Assembly: GCA_002099365.1 (NCBI GenBank)
Contig: MSED01000015.1
Coordinates: forward strand, 930,001 to 994,000
Direction: 5' to 3'
From: Phialophora verrucosa
Taxonomy: Eukaryota > Ascomycota > Eurotiomycetes > Chaetothyriales > Herpotrichiellaceae
DNA length: 64,000 nucleotides
Position 1 is the stretch's first letter, and each line of letters starts with the position of its first letter. The notes beneath the pieces were generated by a model. The model saw only the letters and a program-made list of their open reading frames with translations. It was not told the origin of the DNA and ran no database searches. Position numbers and translations under genes: made by a program. Below are positions 20,872 to 33,100 of the stretch, in pieces.

Positions 20872-22194
20872 ATGCCTCGAACCCCCGCCGCACGAATCCC
20901 AATCCCACCCTCATTCCACGCCAAGAAATCGCAAATCCTCCGTTCGCTAGACCAGCCGACCGAGTCATACGCGGACAAGTCCCCCAAGGGCACCGTGGAC
21001 GTGCAGATCCGCGACCTCATCGCCGAGATCAATGCCTACGAGGGCTTCGTGACGACAAGTTCGTGCGCCGGCCGGGTCGCCGTGTTCGTCGAGGGACCGA
21101 GATCGAAAGGTAAAGTTGATGCGAAAGTCTCGAGCACGGGCACGAGCACGCACTCAGTGACTGGAGGCGTCGGAGGTCGGGATTCCGAGGGCCTGGGCGA
21201 CGGAGAGGGGGTTGACGAGGTCGATTATCTCGACGGAAGGCCTGTCCTCATCGGAGGCGGCGGATCACGGTCTTCTAGGTCTGAGGTGACGAGCGCCCGC
21301 GCTCCCACGACATCACCTGGCGGCAAGGGGGGTGGACGATGGCTCTTTGTGTCGCATGATCGCATTGCGTTGCCGGATGGGCGTCCTCACACTACAACAA
21401 CGACGACAGACGCGGATACTGATACGGTGTCTGGAGAGCATTACTTCTCCAGACTGTTCAAACTGGACGGCGCGGGAAGTGGCGCCGACACTGACGCCGT
21501 TCCCGCGGCGTCTTCTGCGCCACCCCGACGCACGAACCATCATCAAAGCCCACCCCGGCTGATCCATCTGACCTTCTCGCCACTGATACTGCACATCCAC
21601 TGCGCGTCGCTGCTGCACGCGCGGCCTCTCCTCGCGGCGGCCATCAACGCCGGGTTCCGTGAGTCGGGCGTACAATCCCTGCGCGTGCTCGATCCCGCCG
21701 AGGCCGACAAGGGCGTGATGGTCGCGGTCCGGACTGCGGGACTGGGCTTCGACACTGTCGTCGGATGCGTGAGGGAGAGTGGAGGTGAAGACGGGGATAT
21801 TCGGGATGGTGGGACGTTCCATCGCGTTGTGGGGGAGGAGTACTTGCGCATGTGCGTCGCGGTGGTTAACGAGCGGTTTGGGTGGAATGAGGAGAGGAGG
21901 GAGCGGTTTCGGGCCGAACTGAAGAGGGCGATGGAGCGGGAGGGCCTCGGCCTGGCTTCTCCGGGGGACATTGGATGGGCTAATGGACGGGGGGACCAAG
22001 GGAGCTCGAGGTTGGGGTGGGAAGACAAGGAAGCACGGAGGAGGCGGAAGAGGGCGGAGGGATTGGCGAGGCAGACGAGGAAGAGCAGAGAAGAGAAGGA
22101 TGAGGAAGAAAACACCACGGAGGATGACGCAGCCACATCAAGACAAGGGGTTGGCATGGCCGACGTTGGATTGAATATGCTTGAAATCGGTTGA
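20872..22194 (+). CDS. TYW3: tRNA wybutosine-synthesizing protein 3
   Basis: SAM-dependent N4-methyltransferase step of wybutosine formation at G37 of tRNA-Phe. Single exon, 440 residues, longer than the roughly 200-300 usual for TYW3. Family hallmarks are the N-terminal FHAKKSQILRSLDQPTESYA followed by DKSPKGTVD, then FVTTSSCAGRVAVF (the Ser-Ser-Cys-Ala-Gly-Arg motif) near residues 60-72, and GGRWLFVSHD. LIHLTFSPLILHIHCASL comes after these, and GFRESGVQSL and VAVRTAGLGFDTVVG complete the core. The extra length comes from Gly/Ser-rich inserts at about residues 80-145 and 165-225 and a highly charged Arg/Glu tail. The other wybutosine enzymes are not in the window; TRM5 and TYW1 would act before it. 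Confidence 0.93.
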   Translation: MPRTPAARIPIPPSFHAKKSQILRSLDQPTESYADKSPKGTVDVQIRDLIAEINAYEGFVTTSSCAGRVAVFVEGPRSKGKVDAKVSSTGTSTHSVTGGVGGRDSEGLGDGEGVDEVDYLDGRPVLIGGGGSRSSRSEVTSARAPTTSPGGKGGGRWLFVSHDRIALPDGRPHTTTTTTDADTDTVSGEHYFSRLFKLDGAGSGADTDAVPAASSAPPRRTNHHQSPPRLIHLTFSPLILHIHCASLLHARPLLAAAINAGFRESGVQSLRVLDPAEADKGVMVAVRTAGLGFDTVVGCVRESGGEDGDIRDGGTFHRVVGEEYLRMCVAVVNERFGWNEERRERFRAELKRAMEREGLGLASPGDIGWANGRGDQGSSRLGWEDKEARRRRKRAEGLARQTRKSREEKDEEENTTEDDAATSRQGVGMADVGLNMLEIG

Positions 22195-22295
22195 ACGGCG
22201 CTTCAGGCCGCAGTGGCCCCGAGTCGCTGATCCTCGCATGATTTGCTGCGATTAGAGATCGTTGCTAATTTGAGAACCCTTCCACGACGCGCACT

Positions 22296-23254
22296 CTACA
22301 TCTTCGCCTTCCTGCCCTTCGCCAGGAACGGCCGCCTCCGCGACTCCCCTCTAAGCAGAACCTCGTCGTCCATCCTCACGAGCTGGAAGTCCGTCAGTCC
22401 GGCGCCTTCGAAGTAGTCCTTCAGCTCCTCCTCGCTGAACCCCATATGCGCCACAGTATGCATGGCGGGTTGCTGGCCGGAAGATGGCTGCTCGTCCATC
22501 GCATGCGTCACAAAGTCCAGGATGAGGAACACGCCCCCTGTGTTCAGGCGTTCAACAAGCCGGGATGTCGCGAGGGCAATGTCTGGAAAGTGGTGGAAGC
22601 CCAGGCCTACAACGACGAGGTCGAAGTTGAAGAAGTCCGGCGATGCGAGACCGTCCGGGGAGGGTTCTTTTGCGTCGATGAGATTGCCGACCACAGCATG
22701 GGCGTTTAGCGTCTCGTCATGGCTGTTGGAGGTTTCGTCCGTGGATGGTGACGGTGCGCTGGGATCGGCGCCAAAGCGCAGATTGTATGCTTTCACCATG
22801 TTCTCGCTGAGGTCGATGCCAACGTACTCTGTCGCGCGGGCGCCGAGCGCGTGTGTGACTGTACCTGGGCCGCAGGCGTAATCGAGCACCCGGACATTTC
22901 GTGCCGCTTCTGCGGGCGAGGTCTTTTCAAAGGCTGCGGAAGGGTCGACGAAGTCGACGCCGATCCAGTTTACGTGCTGGTGAATGAAGGCCGTGATTTT
23001 GTTGAGCATGTCGCGTTGCCATTGTTCTGACGTGTATTTGGACGCGAAGTCACTGGTGGTAGAAACGTCAGCCGTGTCTCCGCGCATTGAGTCATGGAAT
23101 GGTGCTGCCGTTATCAGGAGCGGCAGACAAACGCAGGGAGGGAAAGTGTAGCATACTTCCAATGTGTACGGTTGGCCTCAGTAAATGCTTCGTCGTCTCG
23201 ATGCCCGTGATGGTGATGCTCGCGGTCATGATGATGGTGGTGGCCCTCTGCCAT
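22296..23254 (-). CDS. SAM-dependent methyltransferase with His-rich N-terminus
   Basis: Class I methyltransferase (Methyltransf_11/UbiE-like), substrate unknown. Exons complement(23157..23254) and complement(22296..23052); intron 23053..23156 (104 bp). The join gives ANRTHW-N-DFASKYTSEQW, the usual start of this fungal group. Product 284 residues. SAM motif I is RVLDYACGPGTVTHAL (about residues 87-102), then EYVGIDLSENMVKAYN (motif II). FDLVVVGLGFHHFPDIA (motif IV) and GGVFLILDFV (motif VI) follow. Residues 5-19 are almost entirely His, Asp, Glu and Gly (HHHHHDREHHHHGH), a natural metal-binding-like stretch. The start at 23254 is the first Met of the conserved frame. TYW3 ends about 100 bp away, convergent. 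Confidence 0.9.
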
Positions 23255-24465
23255 GGTAACAACTGCTGCTGGAGCTGAACGCAGAAGATTGTTCAAGAAT
23301 TCAACACCCGCGGGAACAACAAAGCAGAGTCTCTGTAGCCAACTCAAGCCTGTTCACCGTCAATATATTTCCGTGGCGCCGGCTATTGAAAAGTTGCCAA
23401 ATGTATCCGGAGTTGCACCAGCAAATGTGACTTCAAGTTTGCTCGGAGAGTTTTGGGCGTTTGCGGAGAGATCTTTAGTGGTAGATGAGCGACACGTCGT
23501 GGAATGGTCGGAGGATGTTTGCTGTGGGAGCGCAGTACGTACGAACTTTGAATGGTGTCTGAGCACCGAGATGTCTTGATTGAGGAGCTCGCAGACTTGG
23601 ATGAAAGGTATTGATTGTATATGCTGAGGGAAAGTGTTCTAGAGTGATGGTCCTGCGCGAATGTAAAAGTCGCCGAGGCCCACGGCGACTGCGTCCACTT
23701 AATATGACTTCCCTCTGTGTTGCCATTAACCGCCAACTATGGTCCGGAAGATGAGCGGGCTCTCTCAGCCATGGTGCTCAGGAGATTTGCGAGTACGGTA
23801 TCCAGCACGCAGCCGTCAGTCGCACGACAGAGGATGAAGACTCGCGACCCCATCGAGACTGATTGAACTTGAATTGCCCTTGATTGCAAGCTTCACACAA
23901 TCGCGCAGACCACAGTTCTGCCACAGTTGTCCAACTGATTCTTCCTCCGAGGTACCAACCGTCGCCGCAGATCCGCTATCAATCGCTTCAAACAACGAAA
24001 TCTAACATCATACGTGTTCTGAGAGTGTAATGATTTTAGGCGATGTAGGCTGGGGTGGAGCTAGCTAGAATCCAGTTTCCGCGCTCAATGTCCCACAGTG
24101 AAAGGATTGTCATGCGCAATACCACAAGGCTTGTGACAACTTCGTAATAGGCCAGATAGAATAGATAGAAATCGATTCTCAGAGTATCCGTCCAACCTTG
24201 AAACTCTCAAAGTTGAAGGCAGGGCCACCAAGTTGCGAAATAGCAATGACGTCAACAGACACGGCTCGACGCGTCCAGCCGCGTCCACGACTCCTCAATT
24301 CGCTTGGAGCGGCGAGTTGAGCTTACACAGTGCCAGGCAACAACTTCAAGCATCAACAACGAGCAGAGCTGCATTGCCGCCATTTGTCTGTATACATTGC
24401 CCATATCTCGGTAGTCCACTTACGTTGTTGTCGGCCCTCCGTTGGTTACCCAGTCGACAGCAACA
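23255..24465. other. Divergent spacer, 1.2 kb
   Basis: Between the methyltransferase (minus) and the DUF2461 gene (plus). It holds both promoters. Frames here are short, overlap each other and show no domain. Confidence 0.55.
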
Positions 24466-27117
24466 ATGCCACGACGGAAATCAGGGGCATCAAAAAAGGG
24501 AACCCCTGTCGCCACGAAGTCTCACAAACGCCAATTATCGGAGACTGCCCCAGCAGCATCAACCCCTGGGAGCAGGGCATCGAAGAGGATCAAAGAGTCT
24601 GTTGACAAGGAGCGACGTGCCGGCAAGGCTACTCCAACGAAAAGCAAGTACTTCCAGGAGCTAGATAGTGAGGAGGATGATGTCGACGACCTTGCGGACG
24701 ATGAATCCGGCTACGAAGATGAAGATGTAGCAGTACCAGAGGAGCCATCCAGCGATGATTCGGTAGATGAGGACGATGACGATGACGATGACTCTGAGCA
24801 GGAGGCTAAGAAGCGGAAGACGAAGGGGAAGAAGGCAACCAAGGGCGCTGGCGGTCTTGGAGCCGTTGTCAACGCCGTCATGGAGAAGGGCAAAGAGCTG
24901 TGGAGACCGGGCGTCAAGACAGGCTTAGGTCCTGGCAAGCAGGTGTTCATTGAGAAGCCGAAGCCCCGAGGAGACGGAGGCATTAAATATCTGCCTGGGA
25001 CTATCCATCCCAACTCAATGGCATTCCTGAAAGACTTGAAGGCGAATAATGACCGGGAATGGCTGAAAAGTAAGCGTCTAGCGAAGTTCTTGACCTCCTA
25101 TTGTCACGTTGGGCAACGTGCTATTGAGTGTTTTATGGAAGCGGCAAAAGACACTTTAGTGCTAATAACTGGCTGCGCAGTGCATGACCCTGACTATCGA
25201 CAGTCTTGGAAAGACTGGGAAAGTTTTGTGGAAGCTTTGACGGAAAAGATAACAGAAATCGATGAAACGATCCCGGAACTGCCGCCCAAAGACCTGGTGT
25301 GTTCAAGATACTTATCCTCGTGGTTGCGCTAGTGCTAACCGCCTTGACCCTAGGTCTTCAGGATCTACCGCGATATCAGGTTCTCTTCTGACCCTACACC
25401 ATACAAGGTGTGTGTGGCATTTCATGACTCTTTTCAGGCTGTGCGTAGATTGCTGACTCCGCCGCAAGCCACATTTTTCAGCAGCATGGTGAGCCCTACC
25501 TGCCCGTTTGGCACAGACGGCGTTCTGACTTTCGATAGGTCTCGGACAGGTCGTAAGGGGCCCTATGCTTGTTACTATGTGCAAATCCAACCGGGGGGGA
25601 ACAGTTTCGTTGGTAAGCAAAAGCTCTCTGTCTTCATGATCATTGCTCAGCTTCCTGACTCGACAGGCTCCGGCTTGTGGATGCCTGATGCGCGCCCCTT
25701 GGCTCTTCTCAGACAGAATATCGACCGCAAACCGAAGAAATTGAGGCAGGTTCTGAGTGAACCTCGGATGCGGAAAAGGATTCTGGGAGTCGACTCGAGC
25801 GACGAGAAGAAGGCTATTAAAGCGTTTGCCGATCAGAACAAAGAAAATGCCCTGAAGACGAAGCCAAAGGTACGTGTGTCTTTTTACAAGTGTTTTCCGT
25901 CGATAAGGGCTCGTTTCTGGTTTGAGCCGGGCTCGTGAAATCCCGCGCAGTCTGCAGTCTGCAGTCGTTGTCTCGACGTCACTACGCATCGCCATTCAAA
26001 GACTGCTCTGCTCCCTCGAGAATCCTTGGCGTACGGAAGTGACCCAGGCAGGAGCTACTGCCCTTTCAGGAGCCCGGTGTATGGTGGGAAAGCAGTCATC
26101 AGCTCGGTGTGCAGACTTCGGCGACGAAGCGTTCTTAGGCTCGTGGATGTTTCTTCCGCAGCAGCCCGGAGGACTAAATCGGTGAGCATGCAGGCGACTA
26201 ATGTGAAAAGCGGGAAAAGGACAACCTGTTGAGTGAGCACCTATCGATGTCACACTTCATGTTGAGGCTTATTGCACATGCATTGCAAATGCAAATGCAA
26301 ATGCGACTGCAACTGCGACTGCCACTGCAAGTGCGAGTGCGACCGAGACTGCTTCAGCACATGCGCTACAGAGTGACCGAGTCAGGGCCACCATCAGCGA
26401 GTTGCGGCTGCCCCTCTTGGTGCCACTGTCTCGGGTGTTCCCTGTCGACCTCGGTGGCTAGCAGCCCGCGCAACTCTGAGGACGGGATAATCCTCTTCGA
26501 AAATGATCGAGCACACTCCCAGTTCGGAGTCCCCTCGATTCGACTATCTCATCTTGCTATCGCATCGTATAGACTCGACTGACGATTTCCTCTGTGACAG
26601 GGTTATGAGGCTGATAATCCAAACATTGAGCTTCTTCGTTTGCGCAATTTCACTCTGGGCAAGAGGGTTCCGGACGAAAAGGTCGTTGGCGAGCAGGGGC
26701 TGCACACCATCCTGGACTTGATTGGCGTAATGGTTCCATTTGTAAGTCCACCTCTTCGCTTCCAGTTTGTGGCCACCTACGACTCGAAATGCCCACAAAA
26801 AGCTATCACAAAATCTCGAGCCATGACTCGCTGCTGGGGTGAGAACACTTCGCACGAGCCTGAGTGCCCAATCATGCCTCCGCCAGGTCCAGCTCAAGTG
26901 GCCCGAAAGGGGCATGTGGAAAGGCGAGGAAGGCGGGCCGACCTTAGCCCAAAGCCAGTTCTGAAAAGAACACTCCAGCGTGATCAGTCGTGCCCAAATT
27001 CTGAATTCCTTCGACCCGCGCTGACCAAAGCTCGACGAGCAGGTCACCTACCTCAACAGTGTGGTGATGCCAGATGAAGATGAGTCCAGCAGTGACAACT
27101 CTGATGGGGACAATTGA
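24466..27117 (+). CDS. DUF2461 family protein, eight exons
   Basis: Conserved fungal/bacterial DUF2461 protein of unknown function. Exons: 24466..25069, 25181..25296, 25354..25407, 25469..25488, 25539..25612, 25667..25869, 26601..26741, 27043..27117; 428 residues. All joins keep phase and rebuild continuous family sequence. HPNSMAFLKDLKANNDREWL crosses into HDPDYRQSWKDW. DLVFRIYRDIRFSSDPTPYK then joins PHFSAAW, which runs into SRTGRKGPYACYYVQIQPGG and GSGLWMPDARPLALLRQNI. GYEADNPNIELLRLRNFTLG and VPFVTYLNSVVMPD close the protein. Exon 4 is only 20 nt and encodes PHFSAAW with its neighbours. Introns 6 (731 bp) and 7 (301 bp) are far longer than others here. The first roughly 160 residues are disordered: basic/Ser-rich, then Asp/Glu-rich with a KKRKTKGKK nuclear-localisation-like stretch. 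A nuclear role is inference. Confidence 0.9.
26284..26352 (+). repeat. GCAAAT / TGCRACTGCGAC hexamer repeat in an intron
   Basis: Three GCAAAT units grade into degenerate six-base units of the form TGCRAS. Lies inside the long intron 6 of the DUF2461 gene. Confidence 0.85.
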
Positions 27118-30100
27118 ATGAGGTGATGACCCGGGTAATTGTGGTAATGCGAACCTCGCCACCGCCGTATCCGACCAGAAGCACGGGCCTGAAGCTGGCT
27201 TCAAGTCGCGGCCGTCGCTGCGTGTGTACGAGTACCTAGTACTAGGACCCTCACGGACCTTGTAAAGAATGGCATCTTCTCAACCATTTTATGTGTCCTC
27301 GCTCACGCTTGCAACCAATTTTCTTTCGGGTTGACACCTGTTGGCGTTTAGAATCCTTAGTTGATATGCTGGCCGACGAGGTGGTATCCTGGCTGCTATG
27401 AGCGGACCGAGTGTTGCGTTACATCTGGTCTCGTTGTCAGTTCGAACAGTGGGCCCGAAGTGACAACTCAATGAAGGCCAGCTGACCACGTACCATGGAG
27501 TGTGTCTGGTAGGGGTGTAAATTTGGCAATTGGCAAGGTTTCCCCTGCCGGTCACGGGGGGCTCTGATGGCGCCTTTTCACTTTGGGACGTGGAGCATGC
27601 TGTCTCAGGTTCAGCTGAGAATTCCACACTGTGCCCTTGGCGTGGGGAGCATCGGTAAAATGGCGGCATCCGTGGCAAGACCAAGTCGCAAGGGCGAGTT
27701 CAGCTCAGAGAAAGGCACGAAAGGGCGCTGTCTCCGCACCTGCACCCATGAGGAAGGCAGATTTACCCCTCCTGATGTCCCCCATGCAGAGGGAAATGGC
27801 GGTGGGCGACTTCAACTGTGGGCCCCTTGAACAGGCAGGGAGTGCCTAACCCATCGGCAGCAAGCCCGTCTCGTTTCCTCCCGTGGCACATCAACCACGA
27901 ATCATGTGATGTCGGGCAAGCAGTTCAAATGACCGTCTGACACAAGCCGTGAGCGTAACGTACGCGGTCTTCGTACCACGATACCAAACTGGTCTAAACT
28001 GCGCCGTCACGAACCACCACCCACTCTCTTGTCGACTGGCCTGCAGATCCCTCACCCACGACGGCTTCTTTCTGAGGTGGTGACCTTTGCACTGCGCACT
28101 CACCAGTACTGGCAGCAAGAACGGCTATGTTGCCGTCACAATAGTCATCTGATTGACTACTTCCGGGGAAGCAAAATGGACCAAGGCCGCCGTCCCACAC
28201 AATGTCGAAGAGATGCGATGAAAGAGGATAACCACTCCCTAGGCCTGGGGTAGTCAATTCCTAATGTTGGACGATCACGGCTCCAAAATCCGAAGCTCAT
28301 CAGTCGGTGATCAGCCACCGCGTCAACTCGGGTCAGGTGGGCACATGCAGGAGTCCTGAGGGCTCAAATCGAGTTAACAGCAAGCCAGGGAGAGACAGGA
28401 AAGGCTCGACTGACGGCCCGTCTGCAAATGCAACCCGATTGCTTGGTTACACTACTTCCACATCATCCTGCATATGAACCTATCTCACATGCGGGCTCCA
28501 TTCGCTTCCAGCATGTCGGTTGCACCGCCGAGGGAGTGCCCGAAGCCATGCCCAGCTCGTTTGGGCAACTTGAGGATCACACTGTCAGGATGCACCTTCG
28601 GAACCACCCCCTATTGATCGACCATGGCAACGCAAGATAGCTTCACTCTCACACTTTCAGGATCCATCGCTCCCAACTTGTACCCAGTGCCCTCCTTACC
28701 CGCAACGCCGGCTTCTGATAATCGTCAAGATCTACGGCACCGCCTTGGCGACTAAGGTGGTAACGCCGGCGAACCGACCACCAATGATGTTGCTAGCTCC
28801 TCGATAGCATCCCAGCGGGCGTGTCCGGTCGCTGTAGGATCCGACCGTGGCGCAAAGAGACGTTTGATACCGTTGGAGTGGCAAGCTAAACCTTCCGGCC
28901 AGTTGCCATCCTCCTTGGTATATGCAGCACCCACGATCAACTACTTGTACGCAGTAAGATAGAGGTTGAGAACGGGCCTGGACGGGTGCCGACAGTGCAT
29001 CACCAGTGCCGCCAGAAGGAGAGAAATCGATGCATTCTGAAAAAGGACGGGACCTAGGGCAGAGCCGAGCCTGGTACCTTGTTCGCCTTCGGCTAGGGCC
29101 TTGAGGCCCCTGTCGCCCCTTCCGTACCTACCGGATGGCGCTTACGCCTTCATTACGAAGCATGACTTGCCCCAGCTCGCCAACGCTGAAGCCTGTAGTT
29201 ATAATTTCTAGGTATCAATCTTCCAGCCGTCTCCTTTCTCGATTTGCAGCAAGCGTAAGCACCACCCCGATCATGGGTTTGTGCAGTTGACGGGAGAGTA
29301 CGATGACTGTTGAGGCATCGGTTTGTTCGCGGTTCCACAGTGCCAGGCAGCCAGGCCACGGCTCCGCGAGCTTACGTGGTGTACGAGTACTCTGACCGGT
29401 GTGGCTCGCCCAATGGCTGGCTAGTGGCCATCCATCGGGATCATCATCGAACGGTGAACGTGCCCCCGCGAAAATCCGCCGCAGTGTCCTGCAGTCCCCT
29501 GCAGCCTCTAAAGTACATATCTCATTCGACCTGTTCAGTCAATCGCCACTAAGGTCGCACCGCGGGATGTTATGTTGAGACCCAAAGAGAAGCGAACTCT
29601 TCCTCCAGCAGCCCTAGCGCATTTTATGTCCAAAAAGAGAGCATGTCACACCGAGAATTTTTCCTTGAACGAATACCAACATAGCTACTGGCCTAGTCTT
29701 GCACCTTGCAGCACTGCACAGCTCGGGTACGGTCAGATGACAGGACGGGCGTCAACAAGTTTTCTGCCGCTGAACTATTTCGCGCCCGACAAGGGATCTA
29801 AATGAGAGAGGACTCGAGATGGCACACCGCTCCCGAGTATAGCCAGTAGATGCTGCCCCAGTCAAACGAACCAAACCCTGCAATCTTACGGCCCCGGTGC
29901 CTGCCTCGCGAAAAATCCGAGGGTGATTTTCTCGGGCCACAGTCAAGACTCGAAAGGTGTTGATGGATTAAGGATAATGCCGTGGGCTTCGTGCCACCCA
30001 TGATCCGCTGAAGCAAACCATCGAAGGCAATGAGGGTGGAAATGTAGCCAACCGGGCAAAAGCTGACAGGACTTTGAGGGTGGTACCGATCCCTGAGCCT

Positions 30101-33100
30101 GCATATTTAGAGTGCTGTCATATCATGGTCGACTGCTTGGGAGTCACACAGCATGCGGAAGGGTCAGTGCCTGTACACACCATGAAGGCATGGCCATATC
30201 CGGATATTTTTGTTTTGTCCCTGGTGACCGCATGCATGTGCGAGGTTTGTTCATGACAACCGAGACTTTCAAGCCCGGCCCACCATGCCGATACATGTCA
30301 AAAGAAGAAATTCTCTCATCCAGATTATGTGGATGACTCACCGCTTTGATTTGGAACTGTCACATTCCCGATCAGATCTCGGCTTCAGCCATTTGAGATC
30401 GGATGCTGCGTGAGTACTAATCCCAAGCACCGGAGACGAAAGTCTCCTTCCATATCCATTGGTTGGAGACTTTTTCGTTTCGTACTGACGCCGTATGATA
30501 CGCTCTGATACCCTAAACCACCGTCCCCAAGACAGCTAGATATGGGGGTCCTTCTCTGGCTGGGCTTTCCCCAACCTCGACCCGGCAGCCTGCACTGTGC
30601 GGCAAGGATGTGCATGGTGCATGAGATGGCTCTGCATTTTTTGACGGCGTCTCTGCTTGCTTCCCTCTTGCATTGCATGACGATGCATGCTCCTTGAGGG
30701 CCGCTCCTCAAACTACGGACCTACACGCGAAGCGCGATTACTGACTAGCTACCACTTGTCCCTGTCGGCTCGCGCTCTAGCTCGATGGGCAGAAAGGTTT
30801 CGATCACCAGTGAACCCAACTCTGGTCGAGACGCGCGGCGGGAGCTCCTGCAGCAATGTTGCTGGCTCAAAGTCTCTTGTATGATTCCCCATCGGCACCG
30901 AGTCCAGCGGCGACGGCCCGTTCGATAAGAGTGCTCCAGTAGACCGCCGCGAGGTGACACAGTACATAACCAGACTCATCCCTTTGGCCAGAGTATGTGG
31001 TTATTGGGGAAGGAGAGTAGCAAAGCCTCGCACAAGCGATTTCGCTGCCGTCTAGCTGCATCATATCTCCGGCGCATCGTCCTCTCACAAGGCATACCTG
31101 ATTTTAAGATTTTCCCTTGCCCATCCTGACAATTATCGAATCCTGAAGAGATCGGCCTGCCCTTGGTTGCATTCTGACCAGCGTCGAACGGCGATCTTCA
31201 GATCGGCGCATGTGGTGCTCTGAGAAGGTCCTCTCCAACAAAATATTCTCACACCACATCCCTAAACCCAACGACGTCCAGCGACCACAGGTCGGATAGG
31301 TCTTACTACACTTCACGACCAGGAAGTCCCGGACTTACGTTGCTCGCCACCAGGAGGAGAGTCATCGCGAGCCCATGCGAACCAATAGAGCAGTCGAATC
31401 AAACACCTTCTTGCATCTCTTGGAGTGCCCCTCATCTAAAGAGTTTGAGACTAGGGACCCAGTGCGCAGGAGAGCGGCCTATTATTCATCAGCTGGTTGC
31501 GGCAATTCTACCCAAGCCAGTACCCTTCCTCCACCTCGGACTGGCAGTGACATCCCCTCTCAGGTAAGTACAGAGAGCCTATCCCAGTATCCTAGGGAGG
31601 GACGAACCTAGCGGCGTCACCACTCCTGAGGTCACCTCGGAGGTCACTTTAGCTTGACGCATCTGGCACGTTGCCATCGGATTACGGAAAGCCTGCCCTC
31701 CATCTCCAGCGAACGAGCGCAGAGAAGCCGCCTTTGCAGGCCTACTTTTGGCCATTTTCTGACAAGCTGACTGGCATTCATCCTAGCTTGGCTCCAGTCC
31801 CAAAGCACAGACGGCATTCAAGAACAGCTGTTGGAAACCCATTTTTAACCCCTCCATCGACATTCGCCATCTTCGGGAGTGGACCCTGCCTGGTGGCTGG
31901 TGACGGTCCCGCGCTGCAGGCCATCGACGCTGTCCCCGAGCCTACCCAGTCATTTCACCAGTTCGACCAAGTCAGGCTGCGTCCAATAAATCCCAGGAAC
32001 GCAGGAAGAAACCTTGGGTGGAACTTCGGATCGACTCGCGGTGACGCCCCAACCGACCGAATCCCATTTTGTGCCGCTGTGAGATTCGCTCGCGTTCGCG
32101 TGCGACATTTGTCATAGGGAGTTCGCTTGTCAACTCTGCAACGAGGACCATCCATTTGTCGATACTCGTACAATACTCCGTATCAGCAGACGAACGACGA
32201 TATCACCACCCTTGGCCATCCAACCCGCCCCACGTTTAGCGCTAATAGGCGTGTGTCAAGCAGACGAAGCAGAGGAGGGGCAGGCACACCTCGCACAAAC
32301 TGCAAGGCATCCCGAAAGTGTAAACCCCACCACACGCTGGACGCCGTCTGGAAGTTGACAGGTTGCACCGACGGTAGCGGTGGTAGGAGCAGAAGGGAAA
32401 GGCTTCCGCCCTGGCTTTCCTTTGTCTCCCGTGCGCGTCCTGCGTACTTCCAGGTACACCGGACCCAGTGCGTCGACGCTTCGACTCCGGTGCTCCACCC
32501 ACATACTTGGGAGAGATCTCAACGGGTGCTCACGCAAGGCACTCTTCAGGCAGCCGAGGAGGCCGGCAAAGAGCACTGCCGACCGATCCCTCGCGCTGTG
32601 TGTGTGTGCCAGTGACGGCCAGTGGTTCCAGCAGGCTACGATTACGAGCACAGGCGCTACTTTTCCTGGTGGTGGCAGCAGACCATCTGGGATTTGTGAG
32701 AGGACATCTGCGCTAGCACTAGCCGCGGCTCCAGCGACCACTTGGCACCTGGCACCTGACAATCCCTGTTCTGCAGGGCTAGTGGCTAGTAGGCGTCACT
32801 ACCGCTTCTCCGTCCCGTTTCTCTGGGTCCTTAGGCTAGTGCCCTTAGGCTTTCCAGAAAAGTGACAAGCAGCAGGGCGGCAGAGAGTACTTTACAATTT
32901 GGCTGCCCTCCCCTCCCGCCCGAAGCCCTAGCTCCCTTGAGGCCCTTTCCCTGGGAAAAAAAAAGTCTCTTCCCTCCTTCGGTTGTGCCTGCGGCGGATG
33001 AGAGCCTATAGGCATCGCTTGCCACTTAATCCCAAGCACATCTCCAGTTACTCTCCACCTCCATCACATCCGCGACATCGCCAATCATTCTCCCTCCACG

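Noticed and set aside
25312..25995. Minus-strand 227-codon frame
   Set aside because: It is a shadow across exons and introns of the plus-strand DUF2461 gene, whose spliced product matches a known family.
31671..32865. Overlapping frames of 148-168 codons on both strands upstream of the Zn2Cys6 gene
   Set aside because: Composition is random-like, frames on opposite strands overlap, and none has a family motif or leads into a spliced gene.
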